Shown piece after piece: positions 54,030 through 63,823 of a DNA stretch of 64,000 nucleotides. The stretch comes from Dryomyza anilis (taxonomy: Eukaryota; Arthropoda; Insecta; Diptera; Dryomyzidae). A program made the position numbers and the translations under genes. The number at the start of each line of letters is the position of its first letter. The stretch's first letter is position 1. The notes under the pieces were generated by a model, which saw only the letters and a list, made by a program, of their open reading frames with translations, was not told the DNA's origin and did not search any database. The stretch covers positions 36,101,670-36,165,669 of the forward strand of contig OX638135.1 in assembly GCA_951804985.1 (NCBI GenBank). The letters run 5' to 3'.

Positions 54030-54860
54030 GAAAAAGTACAAGCAATACTTGATTTTAATAAACCGATTACTGTGGAACAGCTGCGAAGATTCTTGGCAAT
54101 GACTAACTTCTACAGACGATTCATGCCTCATGCTGCACACCACCAGATTCTTTTAAACGAATATCTAAAAGGTGCCAAAAAGAACGACAAACGGAAAATA
54201 GAATGGAATGACGACACTAATCATGCATTTGACAAATCAAAACGAATTGTGCCACTGCAGCTCTTCTTACCTTTCCAGAAACAAAATCAGATATAGCGTT
54301 AAAAGGAGACGCATCAGATACCGGCATTGGCGCTACTCTCGAACAGAAGTCTAAAAAAGGTTGGAGACCTTTATCATTTCTCTCGAAAACTTTCATCCAC
54401 AGAAAAAAAACTACAGTACCTATGATCGCGAACTGCTGGCTGAATTTTGTAGCAGTAAAACATTTTCGTTTTATGCTTGAGGGAAGACAGTTTACATTAT
54501 TCACTGATCACAAGCATCTCATTTTTGCATTTCAACAAAAACCAGATAGATCAAGCCCACGTCAAATCAGACATCTTGATTTTATATCGCAGTTTACCAC
54601 TGACATTCGTCGTGTTTCTGGAGACACCAACGTGGTTGCAGACTGTTTGTCACGAACTCAATGTGTTGACTCTTTAGATTTCAAGAACCTTTCACAGTTA
54701 CAAGAAGTCGATGACGAACGTAAAATATTGCTCAGCAGTAATACTACTTCAACACTGACTTTTAAAAAAGTTAACGTACCAGGAACAAATTACTATCTCT
54801 TCTGCGATATGTCTATGAGCAACCCACGATCATTTTTTTGTAAGAAATTAAGATATTAAG
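54030..54860 (+). pseudogene. Gypsy B RT end and RNase H
   Basis: It resumes right after the CR1/Jockey 5' end with LDEKVQAILDFNKPITVEQL and RRFLAMTNFYRRFMPHAA. After a frame break (~54260) the RNase H start (DASDTGIGATLEQKSKKGW-type) is partly readable, then KHFRFMLEGRQFTLFTDHK, RQIRHLDFISQFTTDIRRVS and VVADCLSRTQ. The frame continues to 54859. Confidence 0.85.
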
Positions 54861-55815
54861 TCTTCGAAAGCATTCATGGATTGAACCACCCAGGAATAAG
54901 AGCAACCCCGCATATGATTAGAGAACGTTTCATATGGCCATCAATCAACAAAGATATTGGTAAATGGGTTAAGCAATGTAAACACTGTCAAAATCGAATA
55001 TCACACAGCATGTGAAAACACCACTTAGCACGTTCAGTATTTCATCTGAGCGTTTTAAAGAAGTAAATATAGATATTGTTGGACCGTTACCACCGAACCA
55101 GGGAAATTTTAATATATTATCATGCATCAATATATTTAGTCGCTGGCCCGAAGCATTTCCTATTCCAAACACTCTTGCTGAATCTATATGCACCGCATTC
55201 TACTCAGGTTGGGTTGCTAGATACGGTTGTCCATCGAAGATAATTACAGATCGAGGACGACAGTTTTGTTCTACTGTATTCAAAGAACTAGCTTCATTTT
55301 TAGAAGCAAAACATCATACTACAACCGCGTATCACCCTCAATGCAATGGATTGGTTGAAAGAATGCACAGGACATTGAAGACGGGAATAACATGTCACAA
55401 TAACAGCTCCTGGACTCATACTTTACCCACTGTATTACTTGGTATGAGAGCGTCATTTAAATAAGATCTAAAAGCATCAGCTGCAGAATTTCATTACGGA
55501 GAAAACCTGAAATCACCAGGAGATTTCCCTGCTGAAACAACCGAGCAAGAGACTAAAACAGATTTTTTGGTGAGGCCCAAAAGTGTTATGGGTAATCTTC
55601 GTCCAGTGCCTCCATCTTACCACTCAATTAAAAACAAAAATCATCTTTAAGGACTTAGCAACATGCTCTCACATATGGATAAGAAATGAAATAAATTCAA
55701 AAACCTTTCTCTCTCAAATATACCGGCCCATATGAAGTCGTTGATCGGAGAGATAAAAACTTCAAAGTCAAGATTGGAAAAAATACAATCAAAACTAGCA
55801 ATTGAAATAGTTATT
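54861..55815 (+). pseudogene. Gypsy B integrase
   Basis: The zinc finger reads HGLNHPGIRATPHMIRERF then CKHCQNRIS. The core follows: NIDIVGPLPPNQGNFN (first Asp), ITDRGRQFCSTVFKELASF (second Asp) and YHPQCNGLVERMHRTLKTG (Glu), all in one frame from 55012 until a TAA right after MRASFK at ~55462-55464. The C-terminal part (AAEFHYGENLKSPGDF) follows the stop. The inverted copy at 62100-63053 has the same stop, so the stop predates the duplication. Confidence 0.9.
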
Positions 55816-56459
55816 TAAATTTACTATAAAAGTAACATACAACATATATATATACAGGATGTTCCGCTTTGGGATGCAAATATTTTAGGGACTGATTCCT
55901 TGGTTCATTTCATGAAAAAAATTGTTCTAGAGTTAGGGTCTATTTGGAACACCCAATGATATACAGGGTGTTTTCAAAATTTACTTTACAAACATTTATA
56001 CAACCGTACAATTATAGCCCAGAGCAAAAATATTACATTCATTTTAAAGACAATTTATCATAGTTTCTAGGAAAATTTTAATATTTGCATTTTATGTGGT
56101 GCGCTAGGCGATTTTTCTCATCAAAGTAAATAAATAAAAAAATTATTTCAACTTTTTTTTATAAAACTACGTTTTTCTCGAAATGTTTATCTATTATTTT
56201 GTTAATCTTGTTTTTAATATTTGAATGTATCATAGTGTAATAAGCAATTTCTTCATACCCTTTTTTTTATTTCGCACAATATACGCAATAGCACTTCTTG
56301 TAGTGTTTTCAAAATTCTCAAATTCCTTAAAAAACAATTTGATTATAAAAAACAGTATTTGGTTTGTAAAGAATTCAAATTTATGTATTTATTTTACAAA
56401 ACTTTTATTTAGAATAGTTGTTTAAATTTTTCTATGTTATCCTGAATACAAGCAAAAGC

Positions 56460-56700
56460 TTGTTTTAGAATAAGACTTTTACCATTCATTGTTTGCAAGT
56501 CATGTTTGATTTTATTTGCTGCTGCTGTTATCCTTGGGTTAAAACAAAAAATCAAGCATTGTTAGATCTGGTGATTTTTTTGACCATTGAAATGGGACAT
56601 TACAATTTGACGATTCCTGTGATATTTATTTAACTAATCTTTTAAATTTGGACCATATTGACCCGAAGCGCCAACGTGTTGGTGGGTAGATGCTTACTTT
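56460..56700 (-). pseudogene. Transposase C-terminal remnant, copy 1
   Basis: Reverse complement of the better readable remnant at 60480-60850. On the minus strand words such as NPRITAAANKI and CQTMNGKSLIL-like text are visible, with frame breaks. It lies between the two long TIRs, as expected for a decayed autonomous element. Confidence 0.5.
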
Positions 56701-57095
56701 TTCATAATCGGGACATCTTCTAGAAGATCCGGCAATGTATTTGTATACAGGCTAACGCAGAACACTTTTTAACAAATATTCTGAATGAAAACTTTGTAAA
56801 ACAAATACATAAAATAGTATTCTTAAAAACGAGATATTGTTTTTATAATATAATGAGGAATTTCAGAAATTTGAGAGCAATACAAGAAGTGCTCCGCAAG
56901 GAAAATGGGAAGTGCGAGATAAAAATAGTCTAGGAAGAAATTGTTTACTACACTATGATACATTCAAGTATTAAAAAAAGATAAACAAAATATTAGATAA
57001 AAATTTCGAGAAAAACGGAATTTTATAAAAAAAAAGTTAAAATAAAATTTTTATTTTTTTACTTTGATAAGAAAAATCTCCTAACGCACCACTTA

Positions 57096-57261
57096 TGCCC
57101 GTAACTTCAACGAATAGATATCTACGGGTGCTTAGTTATCTATCGTGTAAGCAAAATTTCGTAACTTCAACGCATAGTTAAGGAGTAAAAACACCGGATA
57201 GGTAAGAGATATCTGTTCGGTACGAACACCAATAGATATCTACTCGTCGAAGTTACGGGCA
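57096..57261. mobile_element. 166-bp MITE with TTA target duplication (PIF/Harbinger-like)
   Basis: Terminal inverted repeats of ~26 bp with few mismatches (TGCCCGTAACTTCAACGAAT at the left; complement at the right), flanked by TTA at 57093-57095 and 57262-57264. Three other copies of the host sequence in this window (near 56100, 60120 and 61840) lack it and show the empty site GCACCACATAAAATGC. The terminus resembles that of the MITE at 25709-25920 (TGCGGGAGTTCC...). Confidence 0.85.
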
Positions 57262-57447
57262 TTAATATGCAAATACTAATATTTTCCTAGACACTATGAT
57301 CGATTATTTTTAAAATTAATGTAATATTTTTGCTCTGGGCTATACATTGTAGAAGTTATAATTAAGTATACGGTTGTATAAATTTTTGTAAAGTAAATTT
57401 GGAATCTGTATATCATAGGGTATTACAAATAGACCCTAACTCTAGAA

Positions 57448-57684
57448 GCCTGGACTGGGGCTAACAAACATCTTTTCATAGAAACATTTTTCTATACCGC
57501 GCTATCTCTCGGCAGTAAATGGCAAACCTACGAGAGTAAAACATTGCCTATGAAAAGCTCTCACCCGCCGTTCGGATTCGGCAATAAACTGTAGGTCCCA
57601 TCACTTTGAGTACAAATATAACACGCACAGCTCAAAATGGTGAGAGAGCTCGGCCTAAGTTCTTATAGAACTCTAGTGCCAAAC

Positions 57685-57690
<6 letters not shown>
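57448..57690 (+). repeat. Repeat resembling a tephritid dispersed repeat
   Basis: Contains GGCAAACCTACGAGAG, CCGTTCGGATTCGGC, AAACTGTAGGTCCC and GAGAGAGCTCGGCC, followed by a (TA)n tail. I recall very similar strings with AT-rich tails from tephritid fruit-fly loci, possibly the 3' end of a non-LTR element. This rests on memory. No ORF. Confidence 0.5.

Positions 57691-57768
<78 letters not shown>
57688..57768. repeat. (TA)n microsatellite
   Basis: About 80 bases of TA, directly following the 57.45-kb repeat as its probable tail. Confidence 0.95.
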
Positions 57769-57879
57769 ATCGAACTGCATACAACAATTTTTGATGCATT
57801 ATGAATAGGGCGAGATATGAGCCAAAATTTGACTTTAAAAAACTGGACTTATTCAAGTGGCGCGCAGTGTATATACACT

Positions 57880-58540
57880 GTGGTGCATAACTATAGCCGC
57901 ACCATTTTATTCTGCGATTCTCTGCTTTCAAAACATATTTTTAAAAACAAACAAAAGTGGTTAAATGATCATGCAAAAAAAACTATTTCTTGATAGAAAA
58001 TCTCAAATTATCTTTGTTTTTGTAACCGTGGTAAATAAAAGTTTGTTTTCATAGTGGTGCATAACTATAGATGCATTTTAATAAATAGCACAAAATGACA
58101 CATTATTGTAAGTTAGACTTAATTTATATTATTTTAATAATGAGTATTGTCTTCTTGATTAAGAATATGCTCAAAAATTCTGTATGTCATGCTATTAACT
58201 AAGCTTATTCGCACTTTTTCACCAATTGAGTCCCAAGATTCAATCACATCCATTTTTAAACATGAAATTTTTTTCGCATTGCTTGTTTTCAACAAATATT
58301 TTTCGGAACATCATTCCTGAGATATTTTCTATTGGATTCAGGTCTGTGGAGTAGGCTGGCCAATGCAAAGCCTTCACGTTATGCGATTCTAGCCATGAGT
58401 TAGTCTCATTGCCCTTATCTAAAATAGCATTATTATGCTGCAATGTCATATTTTCTGTATTATTTCGCTCTAAATACGGAAGGAGGTTAGTTCTAAACAT
58501 CGATGTGTATTTTTCAGAGTTCATACTCGTGTATGGGAAT
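57880..58540 (-). mobile_element. Tc1-like transposon fragment
   Basis: Minus-strand transposase C-terminus at 58240-58524 with TLQHNNAILDKGNETNSWLE, LHWPAYSTDLNPIENISGMM, i.e. the second Asp region (altered to Asn: HNNA for HDNA) and the Pro-Ile-Glu-Asn block of Tc1 DDE transposases. TGGTGCATAACTATAG occurs at 57889 and 58052 as direct repeats near the 3' end. The N-terminal half is missing; the enzyme is dead. Confidence 0.7.
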
Positions 58541-58692
58541 GCGTTTGTACGTTTGTTCCGCTTCTCCGTCTAAACGGCTGATCCGATTTTCTTGAATTTT
58601 TTACCACAGATGTGGAATGGTCTGGATGGATTGATAGGCAATATATGGGCGGTATTTGACAAAAAGATGTGGCACCTCCCATACAACCTAAA
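58541..58692 (+). other. Possible Helitron-like segment
   Basis: TTTGTTCCGCTTCTCCGTCT with AAACGGCTGATCCGATTTTC reminds me of motifs common in arthropod transposons, perhaps Helitrons. No Rep/helicase gene or CTRR end is seen. Its interest is that it lies just upstream of the repeat-bounded gene fragment. Confidence 0.2.
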
Positions 58693-58859
58693 CTTTCAAT
58701 ACGATATATCTCGGCACTTTCACTAGCTACGAACATGAAACAAAAAACTCAAATACAAAAAAATTTAAAAGCAAAAACACGAAAGCAAAAATACAAAAAC
58801 AATAACATAAAAATAACCTCTAAAGGAAAAACAAAAAAAGGAATGATAAAGGAAAACAA

Positions 58860-59062
58860 ACTCACCAAATTTAAACTCACCACACTAAAACTCACCACAA
58901 TAAAATTCCCCACACTAAAACTCACCACAATAAAACTCACCACACTAAAATTCACCAGACTATAATTCACCACACTAAAACTCACCACACTAAAATTCAT
59001 TACACAGAAACTCTCCACAAAAAAATTCACCATTCAAAAATTCCAAACCAAACTAAAACTCA
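58860..59062 (-). repeat. 15-bp minisatellite, array 2
   Basis: Tandem units CTCACCACACTAAAA on the plus strand, the reverse complement of the unit at 47580-47765. About 13 units with variants (TTCACC, CCACAATAAAA). It ends ~20 bases before the P4-ATPase homology begins. Confidence 0.9.
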
Positions 59063-59080
59063 CTACACAATCTGCCACAT

Positions 59081-59708
59081 GTGGACATCAATAAAATGCA
59101 CAAACTGGGAATCATCGAGTGCGAGACTCCGAAAACTGATCTGTACAGCTTCAATGGCAAGATCGAACTGTCAAATGGTGAGGGTCGTGTCTTGCCCTTA
59201 ACAGCGGAGAATGTGCTGCTGCGCGGATCGCGTGTCAAGAATACCGAATGTGTGATCGGCTGTGCGGTTTACACTGGTATGCTGAATAGTCGTTTGACGC
59301 GCAACAAATCGGCTTCCAGTGAAATATACATCAATCGATTTTTAATCTTCATACAGGTGGCAATGATTGTGATCGTGACGGTACTCTACTTTTTGAAACG
59401 GTGCGTTTGTCTAGGTAGTTTTATCAGTTTTAAAAATCTCTATAACTTTCACTTACTACTATAGATTCGATGAACTCTTCGTCATACCGCATCAATCGTA
59501 TCTGGGACCAGCAGCGGACAGTTATAGCGTGAAACAATTTCTGCAGGACAATCTATCCTTTCTGATACTTTTCAATTATTTAATTCCCATATCGCTGTAT
59601 GTGACGATCGAAATACATCGCGTCATTGGTGGCTTCTTTATGGAGTGGGATACGCAGCTATATGACGAGCCCACCGATCTGCATTGCATTGTGAATTCAA
59701 AGATATGA
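59081..59708 (+). pseudogene. P4-ATPase (phospholipid flippase) gene fragment, two exons with intron
   Basis: Exon-like parts 59081-59400 and 59465-59708 flank a 64-bp intron (GTGCGT...TATAG, 59401-59464); the arginine codon is split across it. Readable: LGIIECETPKTDLYSFNGKI, RVLPLTAENVLLRGSRVKNT and GCAVYTGM from the actuator region, NRFLIFIQVAMIVIVTVLYF (TM3), and in exon 2 SYLGPAADSYSVKQFLQDNL, LILFNYLIPISLYVTIEIHR (TM4 with the PISLY flippase motif). Compared with family members about five residues (DTKL-type) are missing after YTGM. It ends in a stop at 59706-59708 before the DKTGT phosphorylation site. Neither outer border has a splice site (no AG before 59081, no GT after 59700), so this is a fragment captured or left at DNA level, not a working gene. 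Confidence 0.85.
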
Positions 59709-59868
59709 AGCGATTTTATTAATATAAAAAAACATTTTTTCTATTTCAATACGATATATCTCGGCACTTTCACTAGCTACGAACATGAAACAAAAAACTC
59801 AAATACATAAAAATTTAAAAGCAAAAACACAAAACCAAAAATACAAAAACAATAACATAAAAATAACA

Positions 59869-59870
<2 letters not shown>

Positions 59871-59959
<89 letters not shown>
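59871..59959. repeat. (TA)n microsatellite
   Basis: About 89 bases of TA following the second ~120-bp direct repeat and leading into the right arm of the inverted duplication. Confidence 0.96.
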
Positions 59960-59965
<6 letters not shown>

Positions 59966-60479
59966 GATATACAGGGTTTTTTCAAAATTTACTTTACAAA
60001 AATTTATACAACCGTATTCTTAATTATAACTTCTACAATGTATAGCCCAGAGCAAAAATATTACATTCATTTTAAAAATAATCGATCATAGTTTCTAGAA
60101 AAATGTTTACATTTGCATTTTATGTGGTACGTTAGGATATTTTTGTCATCAAAGTAAAAAATAAAAATTTTATTTTAACTTTATTTTTATAAAACTCCGT
60201 ATTATTAACTAATATTTTGTTTATCTTTTTTTAATATTTGAATGTATCATAGTGTAGTAAACAATTTTTTCCTAGACTATTTTTATCTCGCACTTACCAT
60301 TTTCCTTGTGGAGCACTTCTTGTATTGCTCTCAAAATTCTGAAATTCCTCATTATATTATAAAACAATATATAGTTTTTAAGGAATACTATTTTATGTAT
60401 TTGTTTTACAAAATTTTCAATCAGAATATTTGTTAAAAAGTGTTCTGCGTTAGCTTGTATACAAATACATTGCCGGATC

Positions 60480-60850
60480 TTCTAGAAGATGTCCCGATTA
60501 TGAAAAAGTGAGCATCTACCAATCAACACATTGGCGCTTCGGGTCAATATGGTCCAAATGTAAAAGATTAGTTAAATAAATATCACAGGAATCGTCAAAT
60601 TGTAATGTCCCATTTCAATGGTCAACAAGATCACCAGATCTAACAATTCTTGATTTTTTCTCCATGGTTCCCCATGAAGGAATTGGTTTATTCAACTGAA
60701 ATAATTACTGTGAATGTTTTAACCCAAGGATAACAGCAGCAGCAAATAAAATAAGACATGACTTGCGAACAATGAATGGTAAAAGTCTTATTCTAAATCC
60801 AGCTTTTGCTTGCATTCACGATAACATAGAAAACTTTAAACAACTATTAT
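60480..60850 (+). pseudogene. Transposase C-terminal remnant, copy 2
   Basis: The plus strand reads, with frame breaks, FQWSTRSPDLTILDFF, GIGLFN, NPRITAAANKIRHDLRTMNG and NPAFACIHDNIENFKQLL then a stop. SPDLT.LDFF followed by a short C-terminal helix region is the C-terminal signature of a Tc1/mariner-superfamily transposase group common in arthropods. The catalytic N-terminal part is missing. Confidence 0.65.
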
Positions 60851-61054
60851 AAATGAAAATTTTGTAAAATAAATACATAAATTTGAATTCTTTAAAAACC
60901 AAATACTGATTTTTATAATCAAATTGTTTTTTAAGGAGTTTGAGAATTTTGAAAAACACTACAAGAAGTGCTATTGCGTATATAGTGCGAAATAAAAAAA
61001 GGGTATGAAGTAATTGCTTATTACACTATGATACATTCAAATATTAAAACCAGT

Positions 61055-61732
61055 TGGGAAGGTTAGATCACATGGGAAATTTTAAATTTGGTGTTATTAT
61101 GAAAGTTAGGATTAACAAAACTATAGTCGGTCTAAGCCGACTATAAATTCCGTACACATATGTGTGGTTACCATTCAAAGTGGTATATAGGTCACCAGGG
61201 TATACGAATCCTGAAAATAACTACAAACTTTCCATCCCTGAATATTTACAAATGGGTAGTACCGAATGGGTGTACCGAATTTCGATTTTTTTTTTTGGGA
61301 ACCACAAGTCGTTTCGTTGGAAAACATTATTTTCATGTATTTGAGCAAAATGTCAATATATATTTGACCAAAAAAGTTTACCTAAGCACGTATACAGTAA
61401 AATTGATTTGTAGATGTAAATTTTATGTGAGGTATTTGAACATAAGTAATCGGTTCTCAGGTCACAATAGACCGATCATGCCAATTTTCTTGTTCAGACA
61501 GCTTAGATATATAAGTAATCTAAATCTAAAGTTTCATTGCTCTAGCTCTTTAACTTTTACTGTAATCGTGATTTCAACAGACAGACAGACGGATATCGCT
61601 AAATCGACTCAGGAGGTCAGGCTGATCAAGAATATATATACTTTTCCATACCGGAGCTGATTTTTTCAGAGTGTTACAAACGGCGTACCAAACTGAATAT
61701 ACCCTTTCACTCTTAGTGTATGGTATAAAAAA
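61055..61732 (-). repeat. R700 dispersed repeat, copy 2
   Basis: Inverted relative to 10349-11064. It sits in the right TIR of DNA transposon copy 2. The same host sequence elsewhere (for example 56985-57010) reads ATTAAAAAAAGATAAAC without it, so the insertion point is in the A run after ATATTAAAA. A 4-base AAAA duplication is possible but cannot be proven in an A run. Confidence 0.85.
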
Positions 61733-62099
61733 GTCTAACAAAACAATAGACAAAAATTTCGAAAAAAACGTAGTTTTATAAAAAAAAGTTGAAATAAAAT
61801 TTTTATTTATTGACTTTGATGAGAAAAATCGCCTAGTGCACCACATAAAATGCAAATATTAAAATTTTCCTAGAAACTATGATAAATTATCTTTAAAATG
61901 AATGTAATATTTTTTCTCTGGGCTATAAGTGTACGATTGTATAAATTTTTGTAAAGTAAATTTTGAAAACACTCTGTATATCATTGGGTGTTCCAAATAG
62001 ACCCTAACTCAAGAACAATTTTTTTCATGAAATGAACCAATAAATCAGTCCCTAAAAAATTTGCATCCCAAAGCGGAGCACCCTGTATGTATATATGTT

Positions 62100-63053
62100 G
62101 TATTTTACTTTTATAGTAAATTTAAACAACTATTTCAATTTTTAGTTTTGATTGTAATAATTTTATTTTAAATTATATATTATAATTCAACAACTACTTT
62201 TTATATTTTAAATTATATGGTGATAAAGTATTCACCACATTACCCTCCTTCTAATTTAATCGGCAGATTAAATGATTTAGTTCAAAATAATGTTTATAAT
62301 GTGTATCTATATATGCTGTTTTAATGCGGAAAAATACAGTTACGATATCTAGTATCTGTATTTTTTCCAATCTTGACTTTGAAGTATTTATCTCTCCGAT
62401 CAACGACTTCATATGGGCCGGTATATTTGATAGAGAAAGGTTTTTCAATTTTTTTCATTTCTTATTCATATGTGAGTGCATGTTGCTAAGTCCTTAAAGA
62501 TAACTGTTTTTTTAATTGAGTGGTAAGATGGAGCCACTGGACGAAGATTACCCATAACACTTTTGGGCTTCAGCAAAAAATCTGTTATAGTCTCTTGCTC
62601 GGTTGTTTCAGCAAGGAAATCTCCTGGTAATTTTAGGTTTTCTCCGTAATGAAATTCTGCAGCTGATGCTTTTAGATCTTATTTAAATGACGCTCTCATA
62701 CCAAGTAATACAGTGGGTAAAGTATGAGTCCAGGAGCTGTTATTGTGACATGTTATTCCCGTCTTCAATGTCCTGTGCATTCTTTCAACCAATCCATTGC
62801 ATTGAGGGTGATACGCGGTTGTAGTATGATGTTTTGCTTCTAAAAATGAAGCTAGTTCTTTGAATACAGTAGAACAAAACTGTCGTCCTCGATCTGTAAT
62901 TATCTTCGATGGACAACCGTATCTAGCAACCCAACCTGAGTAGAATGCGGTGCATATAGTTTCAGCAGCGACTAAATATATCGATGCATGATAATATATT
63001 AAAATTTCCCTGGTTCGGTGGTAACGGTCCAACAATATCTATATTTATTCCTT
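62100..63053 (-). pseudogene. Gypsy B-type integrase and 3' LTR start, inverted copy
   Basis: Minus-strand copy of 55066-55815. It holds the same core (ITDRGRQFCSTVFKELASF, YHPQCNGLVERMHRTLKTG) with the same stop after MRASFK, a ~30-base deletion before the ICTAFY region, and downstream a GAAGGAGGG tract followed by TGTGGTGAATACTTTATCAC, which marks the 3' LTR start near 62240. Confidence 0.88.
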
Positions 63054-63063
63054 CGATTGGAAA

Positions 63064-63796
63064 GTGCGGGTCTACAATTTAGCTCAAAGAAATTCTCATT
63101 TTTCATTGGAGCGATTTGCTCCAGGTTTTGCCAATGTTGCTGGCAGTCTTCACGAGTTAACAAGAAAGAACCGCGCATTTCAATGGAGCGATGATCAAGA
63201 AAGGGCATTTTTGAAATTAAAAGATCTACTGTGCTCGGCGTATCCAATTCCAGATGAGAAATTTATACTTGATACGGATGCAAGTGGATACGGAATAGGC
63301 GGAGTTCTCCCTCAACTGATCAATGAGCCAAAAAAAAGTGATCGCATACTACAGTGAAACATTGTCCAAACCCGAGCGAAATTACTGTGTCACCAGGAAG
63401 GAGCTTCTTGCTGTAATTGGAAGTGTGAAAAATGTCCAAAAGCATCTGTACGGACAACAGTTTTACTTGAGAGCCGATCACGCAGCACTACGATGGTTAC
63501 TTCAGTTCAAAGATACGGAAGGCCAAATTGCGCGTTTGATAGAACGATTACAGAGCTACGATTTCTCAATCGAACATCGTAAAGGAGGAAATCATGGAAA
63601 TGCAGATGCTCTGTTACGACGCCCACGTAAACTAGAATGCAGACATTGTTCAAGAGCGGAAGGAAAAGAAAACATAATTGAAATTCGTCTGCTGAATGTT
63701 TTACCCGATGAAAAATGGACTCCAGAACAAATTCAAATCGATCAAAAGAGTGATCTCGATCTTACAAAAATGATGATGTTCAAGGAACAGCAATGA
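63064..63796 (+). pseudogene. Gypsy C fragment: RT connection and RNase H
   Basis: A third gypsy family on the plus strand: PGFANVAGSLHELTRKNRAF, WSDDQERAFLKLKDLL, then RNase H FILDTDASGYGIGGVLPQ (first Asp), a one-base shift in an A8 run near 63330, YSETLSKPERNYCVTRKELL (Glu), QFYLRADHAALRWLLQFKD (Asp) and HRKGGNHGNADALLRRP. It ends CRHCSRAEGK... at 63796, before the integrase. Both outer borders are junctions with other repeats. Confidence 0.9.
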
Positions 63797-63823
63797 AAGC
63801 CATCATGGAAAGAGGTACGTACC

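Larger units (their letters stand above)
49945..54035 (-). mobile_element. CR1/Jockey-group non-LTR retrotransposon, copy 2 (with nested insertion)
   Basis: Minus-strand copy. Its 3' end (T run, then the complement of CTGAGCGTTG) starts near 49945 and its 5' end (AGTAGCGTCTGC) is at ~54030. Inside the 5' leader lies an RNase H-bearing element (51421-53619). Around it the gypsy B frame goes from LGFH to LDEKVQAIL with about eight codons missing, so the insertion was accompanied by target loss. Confidence 0.88.
47766..55830 (+). mobile_element. Ty3/gypsy retrotransposon B (interrupted)
   Basis: LTR, primer-binding site, gag, protease, RT, RNase H and integrase in gypsy order on the plus strand. 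A CR1/Jockey element (about 49945-54035) splits RT. A tRNA-Trp-type primer site and the Gag and protease style (FGESEEASIRKL, GLRRNFAWKFIIADVTK) suggest the CsRn1 clade. The 3' part of the element is duplicated inverted at 62100-63053. Confidence 0.85.
55853..57447 (-). mobile_element. DNA transposon with long TIRs, copy 1 (non-autonomous)
   Basis: The left part (55853 to ~56440) and right part (~56750-57447) are inverted relatives of each other (shared TTACTTTACAAA.ATTTATAC, CAGAGCAAAAATATTACATT, GAATGTATCATAGTGTA), with a transposase remnant between them. The right end is cut at ...CTAACTCTAGAA. Terminal sequence TACAGG.TGTTCCGCTTTGG is seen at the left end. Similar ends are known for Tc1/mariner-superfamily elements. 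Confidence 0.7.
58693..59870 (+). repeat. Direct ~120-bp repeats bounding a gene fragment
   Basis: TTCAATACGATATATCTCGG, then GCACTTTCACTAGCTACGAA and AAATTTAAAAGCAAAAACAC occur at 58693-58813 and again at 59746-59866 in the same orientation with few differences. Between them lie the inverted minisatellite and the P4-ATPase fragment, so the whole 1.05-kb segment behaves as one unit. Confidence 0.88.
59966..62095 (+). mobile_element. DNA transposon with long TIRs, copy 2 (non-autonomous, interrupted)
   Basis: Inverted counterpart of 55853-57447: left TIR ~59966-60440, transposase remnant ~60480-60850, right TIR ~60850-62095 with the R700 insertion inside. The outer right end reads GCATCCCAAAGCGGAGCACC then CTGTA, matching the left end of copy 1. 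Confidence 0.7.
55066..63053. repeat. Large imperfect inverted duplication
   Basis: The left arm (55066-57447) and right arm (59966-63053) are inverted copies: gypsy B integrase at the outside, then a DNA-transposon family inward. The integrase part is almost identical over at least 400 bases, including a shared stop. The right arm has gained R700 (61055-61732) and keeps ~170 bases of LTR sequence lost from the left; the left arm has gained a 166-bp MITE (57096-57261). The spacer is 57448-59965. Confidence 0.85.

Noticed and set aside
47766..55830. Gypsy elements as infectious retroviruses with an envelope gene
   Set aside because: No third ORF is seen after integrase in gypsy A or B; what follows is LTR-like sequence or another repeat.
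59081..59708. Working P4-ATPase host gene
   Set aside because: Outer borders lack splice sites, about five conserved residues are missing, the frame stops before the phosphorylation site, and no further exons are seen.
59785..59967. Frame of alternating Tyr-Ile residues
   Set aside because: It is the translation of a (TA)n microsatellite.
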